Of a stretch of DNA of 64,000 bases, positions 23,383-32,010 are shown piece after piece. The notes below the pieces were generated by a model. It saw only the letters and a program-made list of their open reading frames with translations. It was not told the DNA's origin and made no database searches. Source of the DNA: an uncultured Anaerolineae bacterium (GTDB lineage: Bacteria; Chloroflexota; Anaerolineae; J036; Brachytrichaceae); the NCBI GenBank assembly GCA_938028725.1, contig CALIMH010000006.1, positions 124,001 through 188,000 of the forward strand, written 5' to 3'. Every line of letters begins with the position of its first letter. Within the stretch, counting starts at the first letter, position 1. Position numbers and translations under genes: made by a program.

Positions 23383-25404
23383 ATGTGTTTTCGATACGCA
23401 GTGATCGTGTCTGGATTGTGTGTTGCATTGGCGTTGCCAAATCCGGTTGCTCATGCAAGACCGCGTCAGCTCGAGTTGCCCCCTGGTTTTCGGGTGGAGC
23501 AGATCGTGGCCGACTTGGAACTGCCGACCACGTTTGCCTTTGCGCCCGACGGGCGTGTGTTCATCGCGGAGAAGAATGGGCGGGTGAAAGTGTGGAAGGA
23601 CGGTGTGCTCTATGCGCAGCCGTTGATTGACATCCGCGACGAGGTGAACAACTTCGTGGATCGCGGCCTGATCGGCATGGCGCTCGACCCGAACTTCGCG
23701 CAGAACGGCTGGATTTACCTGATGTACTCCTGGGACGCCCCCGGCCAAAAACCTGACGTTGATGAGCCGCGCCGCAGCCGCATCGTCCGCTATACAGTAG
23801 AGGGCGATGTGGCGCGCCCCAGCAGCGCCTATGTCATTCTGGACGACCACTGGAACTACACCCAGAATCACTCTGTCGGCACCCTGAAGTTCGACCGCAA
23901 GGGCTACTTGTGGGTGTCGCTGGGGGAGGGCGCGCTCTCGGCGATGCCTGGCAAAGAGGCGCTGCTAGCCTTGGACGTCAACACGATACAGGGTAAGGTG
24001 CTGCGCATTGATCCGCGCACCGGTGAGGGCGTGCGGGGCAACCCGTTCTACGACCCCCGCTTTCCAAAGAGCGCGCGCTCGCGTGTGTGGGCGTATGGCT
24101 TCCGTAACCCCTTTCGCTTCGCCCTGCATCCGGAAACACAGCTTCCCTATGTAGGCGATGTAGGCTGGAATACCTACGAGATGCTGATGATCGCTACCAA
24201 GGGGGCTAACTTTGGCTGGCCCTGCGTGGAGGGCATCATGGATGTTCCTCAGCATCAATCCTTACCAGAGTGTCGCGGTGTGAACGTCAAAACAACCACA
24301 CCCAAAGAGCTAAGCTACCACCACAACAATCAGAACGCCGCCGTCGTCGCTGGTGATTTCAACACTGGTGATCACTTTCCCCCGGAGATGAGGGGCAATT
24401 TCTTCTACGGCGACTATTCCACGCAAGTGATCAATCGTGTGGTGCTGGACCAGAAGGGCCGATTCAAGGAGGTGCTCCCATTTGGCAAGCAGATGGGCGA
24501 GCCAGTGGATATTCAGTTTGGGCCAGATGGCGCGCTGTGGTATCTCTCGATCTACTCCGGCGGCTTGCGCCGCATTGTGTATGAGAAGAACCCGCTTAAG
24601 CCGCTGGCCACCATCACCGAAACGCGCACGACGCGCCCTCGTGTGACGATGCGCACGCCGCTTCATGGTGAGGTGTATCAGCCCGGCCAGCGCGTCGCCC
24701 TACGCGCCGACGTGCAAAACGCTGCCCGCGTCGAATGGCGTGTGACGCGCTACGATGGCCGCCGCCCCACACCTATCACTGTCACCGCGGCGACGGACGC
24801 ATCCTTCGTCATGCCCGCCGGCTTAGGCGATCAGGGCTTTGTCGAGGTCATCCTCACCGCTGTCAACGACAAGGGTGAGGTTGCTGCTGCGCGCGCGAAC
24901 GTGTATCCGTTTCCCAGCGATGGCTATATTCGTGCCTGGTGGCTGAACGGTGGGTATCCGTGGCGTCAATTGGGCGATAACCTACTTCCTGGTGGCGACG
25001 GCAACTACATCCCGCGCGTCGGCGACAAGACCGCGTGGCTCATCCGCAGCGAGTCGCGCAACATCAACCTGCTGCGCTATGTCACGCCAGCTTATCGCAC
25101 GTCAGCCTACGCGTTCGTGTGGATCGAGTCTCCGGAAGAGCGGAGTGGGCTGCTCGGCTTGAACTCCGATGACGGCATCGCAGCTTGGCTCAATGGTGAG
25201 CGCATCTGGTTCAACGACATTAGCCGCTACATGCCCGATGACACGCGCGATATTGACCTGCCGCCCATTAAGTTGAAGAAAGGCTTCAACGCTTTGCTGA
25301 TTAAGGTTTACACCAATGACGGCGACTGGCAATTCAAAGCGCGTGTGCTGAATCCCGACGGTAGCATCATGCGCGATGTGAGTCATCGCTTGGCGCAACC
25401 GTAA
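23383..25404 (+). CDS. PQQ-type aldose sugar dehydrogenase (YliI/Hhip-like) with C-terminal beta domains
   Basis: The 673-aa secreted protein has a signal peptide ending ALPNPVAHA. The first ~390 residues form the six-bladed propeller of soluble glucose/sorbosone dehydrogenases: LPTTFAFAPDGRVFIAEKNG, RGLIGMALDPNFAQNGWIYLMYS, NHSVGTLKFDRKGYLWVSLGEG, VWAYGFRNPFRFALHP, NFFYGDYST. Residues ~400-495 look like an Ig-like domain. Residues ~500-670 look like a PA14/carbohydrate-binding domain (LLGLNSDDGIAAWLNGERIW). Family members oxidise sugars using PQQ. ATG 23383 is chosen for its GAGGAGTGGG ribosome site; in-frame GTG/ATG lie at 23347/23350. No PQQ synthesis gene is in the window. Confidence 0.85.
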   Translation: MCFRYAVIVSGLCVALALPNPVAHARPRQLELPPGFRVEQIVADLELPTTFAFAPDGRVFIAEKNGRVKVWKDGVLYAQPLIDIRDEVNNFVDRGLIGMALDPNFAQNGWIYLMYSWDAPGQKPDVDEPRRSRIVRYTVEGDVARPSSAYVILDDHWNYTQNHSVGTLKFDRKGYLWVSLGEGALSAMPGKEALLALDVNTIQGKVLRIDPRTGEGVRGNPFYDPRFPKSARSRVWAYGFRNPFRFALHPETQLPYVGDVGWNTYEMLMIATKGANFGWPCVEGIMDVPQHQSLPECRGVNVKTTTPKELSYHHNNQNAAVVAGDFNTGDHFPPEMRGNFFYGDYSTQVINRVVLDQKGRFKEVLPFGKQMGEPVDIQFGPDGALWYLSIYSGGLRRIVYEKNPLKPLATITETRTTRPRVTMRTPLHGEVYQPGQRVALRADVQNAARVEWRVTRYDGRRPTPITVTAATDASFVMPAGLGDQGFVEVILTAVNDKGEVAAARANVYPFPSDGYIRAWWLNGGYPWRQLGDNLLPGGDGNYIPRVGDKTAWLIRSESRNINLLRYVTPAYRTSAYAFVWIESPEERSGLLGLNSDDGIAAWLNGERIWFNDISRYMPDDTRDIDLPPIKLKKGFNALLIKVYTNDGDWQFKARVLNPDGSIMRDVSHRLAQP

Positions 25405-25451
25405 TTCGCGCGGGGCCTGTCGCGGTTGAAAACCTAGACAGGCCCTTTCGC

Positions 25452-25457
25452 TACAAT
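25452..25457 (+). promoter_or_regulatory. -10-like TACAAT before the MaoC gene
   Basis: TACAAT ends 6 bases before ATG 25464, so a transcript would begin at or beside the start codon. A weak TTGAAA lies 20 bases further upstream. Confidence 0.5.
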
Positions 25458-25463
25458 CAACGC

Positions 25464-25940
25464 ATGGCGTTGACCACACCGCATGGCCTTTACTTCGAGG
25501 ACTTCGCCGTCGGCGATCGCGCTGTTTCCCCTAGCCGCACCATCACAGAGTCGGACGTGGTGATGTTCGCCGGCCTGAGCGGCGACTACAACGGGATTCA
25601 CACCAGCGAGACATACTCTCAGCAGCACAGCATGTTCGGCCGGCGCATTGCGCATGGCCTGTTGGGCCTCAGCGTGGCTAGCGGCTTGGCCTTCCAGATG
25701 GGCTTCCTGCTCGGCACGGTGGACGTCTTCCGCGCGTTGGAGTGGGAATTCACCGCGCCGATCTTCATCGGCGATACCATCCACCTGGAGGCAGAGGTTG
25801 TTGAAACCAAACCGGTCCCGCGCCTAGGAAACGGCAAGGTGACCTTCAAGGTGCAAGTGAAGAAGCAGGACGGCACGGTTGTCCAGCGCGGGACGTGGAC
25901 GGTGCTCGTGAAGAGCAAGCCGCAGCCAGCAGCATCATGA
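25464..25940 (+). CDS. MaoC-like (R)-specific enoyl-CoA hydratase family protein
   Basis: The 158-aa hot-dog-fold protein has the catalytic dyad motif GDYNGIHTSE (Asp and His of hydratase 2) followed by RRIAHGLLGLSVASGL, the classic MaoC arrangement. Members hydrate trans-2-enoyl-CoA or related acyl thioesters in fatty-acid or organic-acid metabolism. Its stop overlaps the start of the next gene (ATGA at 25937-25940). This implies translational coupling to an O-antigen ligase-like protein, an odd functional pair. The acyl substrate is not known. Confidence 0.9.
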   Translation: MALTTPHGLYFEDFAVGDRAVSPSRTITESDVVMFAGLSGDYNGIHTSETYSQQHSMFGRRIAHGLLGLSVASGLAFQMGFLLGTVDVFRALEWEFTAPIFIGDTIHLEAEVVETKPVPRLGNGKVTFKVQVKKQDGTVVQRGTWTVLVKSKPQPAAS

Positions 25941-27430
25941 GCTTGCTCCGGCATCTCGAGCAGCCTTCGAGAGCTGCATGGGCTGCAGCGGCGTTGCTGG
26001 TCGCTGTAGGCGTGGCGTGGGCGCCTTTGCCGATTGTTTGGGCGCTGCTGGTGCTCGCCGCTGGTGGCGCGTTGCTGGTGGCCTTAGCTGCACAGCCGGC
26101 CCTCGGCGTGGCGCTGGCGGTGATCCTCGGCCCCTGGCAGCCCTTGGAGCGCGCTATGCTGGGCTGGTCGCTTGGCAGCGGCCAGGTGATGCTAGGCTTG
26201 GCGCTGTTGGCCTACACCGCGCGCGGGTTGGCCTTGCGAAGCGCTCCACGATTAGCATGGCGCAACCCTCTCTGGCTGGCGTTCGCAACATACGCTGGGT
26301 GGGGGGCGCTCAGCTTCTTCGCCGCCCACGACGGGACCGAGTGGGCCGGCGAGCTGCTCAAGTGGGCGCAGCTGTTGACCGTCGCAGCGCTGATCGCTGG
26401 CGAGGGTGAGAACCAGCGCTGGGTAGTGCTGATCGCAGTGCTGCTCGGCGGCTTGGCACAGGCCCTCTTCGGCATTTACCAAGCGCACTTCCGTGGCGAA
26501 GGTCCCGATGAGTTTTTGCTGCTGGAGACGCCAGGGCGCTATCGGGCCTATGGGGGGCTGGAACAGCCCAACCCCTACGGTGGCTACATGGGGCTGGTGT
26601 GGCCGGTGGCAGTGGCGCTCGCGATCGGAATAGCAGCATGGGCTGTTCGACGACAACAGTGGCGCTGGTTGTTGCTCAGCGCAGCGAGTGCTGCCGTGGG
26701 GATGGCTTGCCTGTATGCGCTGGTCGCCAGCGGATCGCGCGGCGCGTTGGTGGGCGTGGCGGCTGCGGTAGGGGCGATGCTGCTGGTGCTGTTGCCACGC
26801 TCGACCCGCTGGGTGAGTGGAGCAGCACTGATCGCAGCGGCTGCTTATGGGCTGGACTGGTTGAACATCCCACCCGCCCTGGAGGCTCAGCTTACCCTCT
26901 ACGGCGCCCTCGACGTGCGCAACGCACACATCACGCCGATCACCTTCTCGATTATCGAGCGGTTAGCGCATTGGCAAGCTGCTATCCGCATGATCGAGGC
27001 GCATCCCTGGTTCGGCGTGGGGCTGGGCAACTATGCCGCGGCATACCCCGCCTTTCGACTGCTGCCCTGGGAGAATGCGCTCGGCCACGCCCACAACATT
27101 TACCTCAATGTGTTTGCAGAGACAGGGGCGATAGGGCTAGTGACGTATGGGCTTGCCTGGGCAGCAGCGCTGCTGTCTGCCTGGTGGCTAGCACGCCGCG
27201 TCCGGATGGGGTTGCTTGAGCCATTTGTCGCCCTCGGTGTGCTGGGCGCCTGGGCACATCTGAGCGCCCACCATCTCTTTGACAAACTCTATGTTGCCAA
27301 CCTACATCTGTTGCTCGGCGCCTACTTGGGCTGGGTGATGCATGGCATCGCGCGCGGAAGCATGCATCGCGCGAGTTCTGTCGCGCCGTTCGGCCAATTG
27401 CTCCAGCCCGATCACCAGTACCATTCCTAG
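25937..27430 (+). CDS. O-antigen ligase / Wzy_C-like polymerase family membrane protein
   Basis: The 497-aa protein has about 11-12 transmembrane helices. It has the signature of the O-antigen ligase family: ASGSRGALVGVAAAVG in one helix, a periplasmic region with ERLAHWQAAIRMIEAHPWFGVGLGNY, and AHNIYLNVFAETGAIGL with its conserved His. Such proteins ligate or polymerise polyprenyl-diphosphate-linked glycans. Translation is coupled to the MaoC gene by an ATGA overlap. The last 129 bases overlap, tail to tail, the coding region of the DUF368 flippase on the other strand. A role in surface polysaccharide assembly fits the GT-C-like protein at 21080 and the flippase. Confidence 0.87.
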   Translation: MSLLRHLEQPSRAAWAAAALLVAVGVAWAPLPIVWALLVLAAGGALLVALAAQPALGVALAVILGPWQPLERAMLGWSLGSGQVMLGLALLAYTARGLALRSAPRLAWRNPLWLAFATYAGWGALSFFAAHDGTEWAGELLKWAQLLTVAALIAGEGENQRWVVLIAVLLGGLAQALFGIYQAHFRGEGPDEFLLLETPGRYRAYGGLEQPNPYGGYMGLVWPVAVALAIGIAAWAVRRQQWRWLLLSAASAAVGMACLYALVASGSRGALVGVAAAVGAMLLVLLPRSTRWVSGAALIAAAAYGLDWLNIPPALEAQLTLYGALDVRNAHITPITFSIIERLAHWQAAIRMIEAHPWFGVGLGNYAAAYPAFRLLPWENALGHAHNIYLNVFAETGAIGLVTYGLAWAAALLSAWWLARRVRMGLLEPFVALGVLGAWAHLSAHHLFDKLYVANLHLLLGAYLGWVMHGIARGSMHRASSVAPFGQLLQPDHQYHS

Positions 27431-28309
27431 CAGGGCGAGGACGGTAGCCAGCAACACGTCGCTGTCGAGCTGGCTGGGTAGCACGTTGACGAGCGCATTG
27501 TTGGCGTTTGGGTCTTGCCATGGCCACACGCGCCGCAGCGAGCCGAGCATGAAGCCGGTCAACGCGCTGAGCGTAGCGCTGTGGTAATGGCGCAGCAGCC
27601 AGCGCAGAACACGCACAAAGCTGAGCAATCCGACCGCACACCCCGCCACGAACACGATCAGCACGCTGGCGTCGAACTGCGTCACTGCGCCAATGAGCTG
27701 CTCGTACTTGCCCAGCAGCACCAGGATGAACGAGCCGGAGATGCCCGGCAGGATCATCGCGCAAATGGCGACCACGCCGCTCAAAAAGAAGGAGAGCGGC
27801 TCCGCAGGAGTTTGAGTCGGGGTTAAGCCGACCAGCGCAAAAGCGCCCGCAGCGGCGAGCAGCAGCAGCCCAGCCCGTGGCAGCGTCCATCGCTCCACTC
27901 GCCGGCGCACCACCCACACAGACGCTAGCACCAGGCCGAAGAAGAAGGCGAATATGAGCGAGGGATGCGTGTCCAAGGCGTGCTTGAGGGGGCGCGCGAG
28001 CAGCGCAATCGCGCTGACGATGCCGGCAGCGAGTGCCAGCAGAAACTTCCACGGCACAGCGCTTAGCGCCTCGCTCAGTTGCAGGCGCAAGAGCTGGCGG
28101 ACTAGCTGAATGTTAAAGCTGTGCAGCGCGTTGATGAGCTCGTCGTAGATACCGAGGATGAACGCCATCGTCCCACCCGAAACCCCTGGCACCACATCCG
28201 CTGCGCCCATGCAGAAGCCACGCGCAGCGATCCCCAGGTAATCCTTCCACGAGCGTTTGCCCGCCCGCTTGTGTAGGTTGCTATCGTGAGTTTGAATGCT
28301 TGAAACCAT
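27302..28309 (-). CDS. DUF368 (PopT-type) undecaprenyl-phosphate translocase
   Basis: The 335-aa polytopic protein starts with the DUF368 signature GAADVVPGVSGGTMAFILGIYDEL and repeats a similar motif in the second half (ICAMILPGISGSFILVLLGKYEQL), forming an inverted-repeat fold. DUF368 proteins were recently shown to recycle undecaprenyl phosphate across the membrane (PopT). This matches the neighbouring O-antigen ligase-like gene, which uses the same carrier. ATG 28309 fits the family; TACAAT (28326-28331, minus strand) lies 16 bases upstream. The C-terminal ~40 residues are encoded opposite the O-antigen ligase gene. Confidence 0.88.
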   Translation of the reverse strand: MVSSIQTHDSNLHKRAGKRSWKDYLGIAARGFCMGAADVVPGVSGGTMAFILGIYDELINALHSFNIQLVRQLLRLQLSEALSAVPWKFLLALAAGIVSAIALLARPLKHALDTHPSLIFAFFFGLVLASVWVVRRRVERWTLPRAGLLLLAAAGAFALVGLTPTQTPAEPLSFFLSGVVAICAMILPGISGSFILVLLGKYEQLIGAVTQFDASVLIVFVAGCAVGLLSFVRVLRWLLRHYHSATLSALTGFMLGSLRRVWPWQDPNANNALVNVLPSQLDSDVLLATVLALLGMVLVIGLEQLAERRDRTRAMHASARDAMHHPAQVGAEQQM

Positions 28310-28476
28310 AACCAGAAGCGGCAAGATTGTACGTGCTTCAGCAGCACGGAGCTGTTCTCTGGAGAGACACAAGGCAGCAGCAAGGGGTACCGTGTTCGGG
28401 TCTGGCAGATGCTGACTTAGGCAGGATGGATACAATCCGCCCGATGCGCTATGGCACGTCCTAGCGCTGTGTTGCT

Positions 28477-29817
28477 ATGAGTGTGATCAAACAAGAAGCA
28501 GCGGAGATGCCGCCCTCTTTGCCGCTGCTGGCATCTACTGTTACTTTTGGCCGAGATCCCATCGGCTTTTTTGTCAAGAGCTATCGTCGCTACGGGCCCG
28601 TCTTTCGCTTGCGCGCCTTCGACTTCAACCTCACCGTGATGCTAGGCGCACGCGCCCATCGCGCCATTTTTGTGGACCAAGCCGAGAAGCTCTCTGTGCG
28701 CAGTGGCTACCGATTGTTGCTGAGCGTGATGAACGATGCGCTGTTGCTCGCTGATGGCGAACGTCACGCCCAGCAGAAGCGGCTGGTCCAGCCAGCCTTT
28801 CACGTGCGTCGCATCGAGCGGTATGTGGAGTTCATGCATCGCGCGGCAGAGCGGCGCATGGCCACCTGGCGCGATGGGATGGTGGTGGATGTGTATGAGG
28901 AGGCTCGCCGCATGACGCTGGAGGTGATCATGCAGGTGCTCACGGGCGCAGATATCTCCGCGGAGTACGATGCTTTTGCGCGCACGCTCACTTATACCTT
29001 TGACTATGCCACCAAGCCGAACATTCAGAAGTGGGTGCGCCTCGATTTGCCGTTCACGCAGTATCGTCGCAACCGCCTGGCACGCCGGCAGCTCGACTCG
29101 ATGCTCTACACCATGATCGCGCGCCGTCGGGCTGAGGGTGGCCACGGCGACGATGTGCTCTCCTGGTTGATTGCTGCACGTGACGCAGATGGCAGCGCGC
29201 TCTCTGATGCGCAGGTTCGAGACCAAGTGTTGCTGCTGATCTACGCCGGCCACGACACGGCCACCTGTTCGTTGGCTTGGGCGCTGCACTTGCTCGGTTG
29301 CCATCCCGAGGCGTTAGGCGCTATCGAACAAGAGCTGAAGCGGTTTGGGGACTCATCGCGGATCGGCATGGCTGAGCTGGCCGATCTGGTGCAATTGGGG
29401 ATGGCAATTGACGAGACGCTGCGCCTGTATCCGCCGGTGTGGATCGGCCTGCGGGGAGTGGAAGCGGACTTCGAGTTCAACGAATGGCGCATCCCCGCCG
29501 GCAGCAGCCTGATGTACTCCGCTGCTGCGAGCCATCGTCTGCCAGAGGTGTTTCCTGATCCGCTTCGCTTCGACCCTCAGCGCTTTGCGCCTGAACGCAA
29601 AGCGCGCCTGGACCCGTTCAGCTACATCCCCTTTGGTGGAGGCGCGCACATGTGCGTTGGCAAGCCGCTGGCGCAGGTGGAGTTGAAGGTGCTGCTGGCG
29701 CGCCTGCTGAGCGCCTGGCGCTTCGAGCCGCTCCATTGCGGCCCCGTTCCTATGCATTACAACCCCACCCTGGCGCCGAAACATGGCTTGCCCATGCGCC
29801 TGCGGCGGTTGCGCTGA
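28477..29817 (+). CDS. Cytochrome P450 (CYP110/CYP4-like group)
   Basis: The 446-aa P450 without a membrane anchor starts with PLLASTVTFGRDPIGFF. It has the I-helix IYAGHDTATCSLAW (acid-Thr pair intact), ExxR in DETLRLYPP, PERF-like RFDPQRFAPER, and heme loop IPFGGGAHMCVGKPLA with ligand ~Cys393. This pattern resembles CYP110-type fatty acid or terpenoid hydroxylases and is clearly different from the P450 at 2084-3334. The convergent neighbour is an SDR; no ferredoxin gene is adjacent. The substrate is unknown. TACAAT at 28431-28436 is a possible -10 with a ~35-base leader. Confidence 0.93.
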   Translation: MSVIKQEAAEMPPSLPLLASTVTFGRDPIGFFVKSYRRYGPVFRLRAFDFNLTVMLGARAHRAIFVDQAEKLSVRSGYRLLLSVMNDALLLADGERHAQQKRLVQPAFHVRRIERYVEFMHRAAERRMATWRDGMVVDVYEEARRMTLEVIMQVLTGADISAEYDAFARTLTYTFDYATKPNIQKWVRLDLPFTQYRRNRLARRQLDSMLYTMIARRRAEGGHGDDVLSWLIAARDADGSALSDAQVRDQVLLLIYAGHDTATCSLAWALHLLGCHPEALGAIEQELKRFGDSSRIGMAELADLVQLGMAIDETLRLYPPVWIGLRGVEADFEFNEWRIPAGSSLMYSAAASHRLPEVFPDPLRFDPQRFAPERKARLDPFSYIPFGGGAHMCVGKPLAQVELKVLLARLLSAWRFEPLHCGPVPMHYNPTLAPKHGLPMRLRRLR

Positions 29818-29833
29818 TGTAGGTCACGGGTGC

Positions 29834-30598
29834 TCACTTCAGCAAGAAGCCGCCGTCCACAACGAGCGTGTGGCCAGTGATCATGGCGGCGTCGTCGGAG
29901 AGCAAAAAGCGCACCGCGCCGGCAATGTCGGATGGGTAGAGCACTCGGCCGAGTGGGTTGATGTGCGCCCAGCGCGACTCGTAGTGCGGGTCGGTCTCCA
30001 GGTTGCGTGCGTTCAACACAGCGCCGATGCCGACGGCGTTGACGGTGATGCGATGTGCGGCCAGCTCAGCGGCGATAGTGCGTGCCATTTGCTGCAAGGC
30101 GGCTTTGGTGATGCTGTAAATGCTGAGCTCCGGGAAGCCGCGCATGCCGGCCACCGACGACGAGAACACGATCCGCCCGCCCCAGCCTTGCGCGATCATG
30201 CGTTGAGCGGCAGCCTGCGCGCCAAAGTAGGCGCTCTTGAGGTTGGTGTTCATCAGCAAGTCCCATAGTGCTTCGTCGCTTTCCAGCATGGAGGCATAGC
30301 GCGTGATGCCTGCGTTGGCGACCAGAAAGTCCAGCCGTCCGAACTGCTCCACGCAGCGTTGGACCAGTGCCGCGTTGCCCGCCGGGCGAGATAAGTCCAC
30401 CTCGAACACGGCGACGTCGCCACCTTGTGCGCGGATGCGCGCTGCATGTTGCTCTGCCAGTGCGGTCTCGCCGTAGTGCGCCATGAGCACCGCGGCGCCG
30501 TCCAGCGCAAGGCGTTCGCTGATGGCTGCACCGATCTCGCGGCTGGCTGCAGTCACGATAGCCACCTTGCCATGCAAAGGTGGTGGAGATTCAGCCAT
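29834..30598 (-). CDS. Short-chain dehydrogenase/reductase with altered glycine motif
   Basis: The 254-aa protein has an SDR Rossmann fold: NAGIT after LDFLVAN, catalytic Ser in FSSSVAGM, and YSITK (Tyr-x-x-x-Lys). The cofactor loop reads TAASREIGAAI instead of T-G-x-x-x-G-I-G: two of three glycines are Ala and Glu. Such divergence may change or weaken NAD(P) binding. The C-terminus (ITGHTLVVDGGFLLK) is typical of FabG-like SDRs. It lies downstream of the LivJ-type gene with a terminator-like hairpin between, so it may be expressed separately. Confidence 0.88.
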   Translation of the reverse strand: MAESPPPLHGKVAIVTAASREIGAAISERLALDGAAVLMAHYGETALAEQHAARIRAQGGDVAVFEVDLSRPAGNAALVQRCVEQFGRLDFLVANAGITRYASMLESDEALWDLLMNTNLKSAYFGAQAAAQRMIAQGWGGRIVFSSSVAGMRGFPELSIYSITKAALQQMARTIAAELAAHRITVNAVGIGAVLNARNLETDPHYESRWAHINPLGRVLYPSDIAGAVRFLLSDDAAMITGHTLVVDGGFLLK

Positions 30599-30630
30599 AG
30601 CACTTGGTGCAGTGATTTTGCGCGATCTGC

Positions 30631-30672
30631 GAAAAGTGGGAGAGGGTGAACATGGGAGCAGTTCACCCTCCC
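30631..30672 (-). terminator. Probable terminator after the LivJ-like gene
   Basis: A perfect 10-bp inverted repeat (30642-30651 with 30661-30670, 9-base loop), read on the minus strand, is followed within a few bases by TTTT. It separates the binding-protein gene from the SDR gene. Confidence 0.6.
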
Positions 30673-30697
30673 CGCGTTTGTGGGAGCGCTCAACCTG

Positions 30698-31894
30698 CTA
30701 TCGCGTCGGCAGTTTGCCGTCCCAAGCGACGAAGTCGCCGTCCTTCACAATCAGGTTGACGAACTGGGGATTGCTCACGCGGCGTGTCTCTGGATTGAAG
30801 GTGACCGAGCCATAGATCACGCTGGGTACATCGCGCAGCTTAGGCAGCGCCTCGCGCACGCCCCTGCGCGTTGGGCCGCCCAGCTCAATGGCTTTGGCGA
30901 TCAAGTGCATGGTGTCGTAGGCGTGCGTTGCGAAGAAATCCGGCGTCTCGTTGTACTTAGCGCGATATTTGTCCACAAAAGCCTTGACGCGAGGGTCCGG
31001 GTTGGTGGGCAGGAACTGGGCGCGGATCAGCGTGCCCTCCACCGCCTTGCCGCCGAGGCGGATGAAGTCAGGCGAGTGCAGCGAAGATGCGCCGACTAGC
31101 GGCACTTTCAGGCCAGCCGCTTCCACCTGCTGGGCGATCAGGGCGCCGTCGGCCTGGTAGGAGATCAGCGCGATGCCGTCCGGCTTGGCCTCTCGCACGC
31201 GCGTGAGCGCTGAGCGAAAGTCCTTCTCATCGGGCAGGTAGGACTCCACGGCCACCACGTCGGCGCCCAGTCGTTTCACCGTATCCACGAAGATCTGCGC
31301 CGTAACCTTGCCCCAATCGTTGTTGATGTTGAACACTGCGATGCGCTTCAGCCCCACCTCCTTCACGGTGAACTCCGCCATGGCTGGCGAGAGCTGCTCC
31401 TGGGTGGTGGAGTTGCTCCACATGTAGTCGCCGCCTTTGGTGAAGTCGGGGTGGGAATTGGTAAAGCCAAACTGCACCAAGCCGGCGCGCTGATAAATCG
31501 GCGAGGCCGCCATGGAAGCGGTGCTGCTGAAGTCACCCAGCTCCACGATGATGCGCTCGTCGGCGACGAACTTCTGCGCCACGAGCACAGATTGTTTGGG
31601 GTCGCTTTGGCTATCCTCGAAAATGTAAGTCAGCGGTCGTCCGTTGATGCCACCACGCCCGTTGATCTCCTCAAGCGCTAGATCAAAGCCTTTCTTCCAC
31701 TGCTCGCCGTATCGCGCGTTGGGGCCAGTGAGAGGACCACTCACGCCGATGTAGATCGGCTCGCCAGCCGGCGCGGTAGTCCCCTCTGCTGGACGCGACG
31801 TCGCCGCAGGGGGCGGTGCGGCACACGCTGCCGCCAGCAGCGTTGTGGCTCCCAAAAGGGCACACACTCTCGGCAGGACATGCACAGGTAACAT
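30698..31894 (-). CDS. Leu/Ile/Val-type ABC substrate-binding lipoprotein
   Basis: The 398-aa protein has a signal peptide with lipobox AAAC (Cys24) and a short Ala/Pro/Thr linker. The type I periplasmic-binding fold of the LivJ family follows: IYIGVSGPLTGPNARYGEQW, INGRPLTYIFEDSQSDPKQ, GDFSSTASMAASPIYQ and FFATHAYDTMHLIAKAIEL. It should bind an amino acid, amide or small organic acid for an ABC importer. No livHMGF permease or ATPase genes are nearby, so the transporter is elsewhere or the protein is a solo sensor. GGAGGAGG sits about 8 bases before ATG 31894. The cysteine hydrolase gene is 116 bases upstream on the same strand. Confidence 0.92.
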   Translation of the reverse strand: MLPVHVLPRVCALLGATTLLAAACAAPPPAATSRPAEGTTAPAGEPIYIGVSGPLTGPNARYGEQWKKGFDLALEEINGRGGINGRPLTYIFEDSQSDPKQSVLVAQKFVADERIIVELGDFSSTASMAASPIYQRAGLVQFGFTNSHPDFTKGGDYMWSNSTTQEQLSPAMAEFTVKEVGLKRIAVFNINNDWGKVTAQIFVDTVKRLGADVVAVESYLPDEKDFRSALTRVREAKPDGIALISYQADGALIAQQVEAAGLKVPLVGASSLHSPDFIRLGGKAVEGTLIRAQFLPTNPDPRVKAFVDKYRAKYNETPDFFATHAYDTMHLIAKAIELGGPTRRGVREALPKLRDVPSVIYGSVTFNPETRRVSNPQFVNLIVKDGDFVAWDGKLPTR

Positions 31895-32010
31895 GGGGTA
31901 AAACCTCCTCCTTCGCTCTACCTTTTGGCTTAGCTTTGTCGGGTTGATGTCAGAGGTGAACTAACGTGCTGAGGTGGCTTAACGTTGGTGTTGCCCCAAT
32001 CATACCAACC

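Noticed and set aside
27105-28052. 315-codon minus-strand frame overlapping the DUF368 and O-antigen ligase genes
   Set aside because: Arg/Ala/Gly-rich translation without similarity; it shadows the DUF368 gene in another frame.
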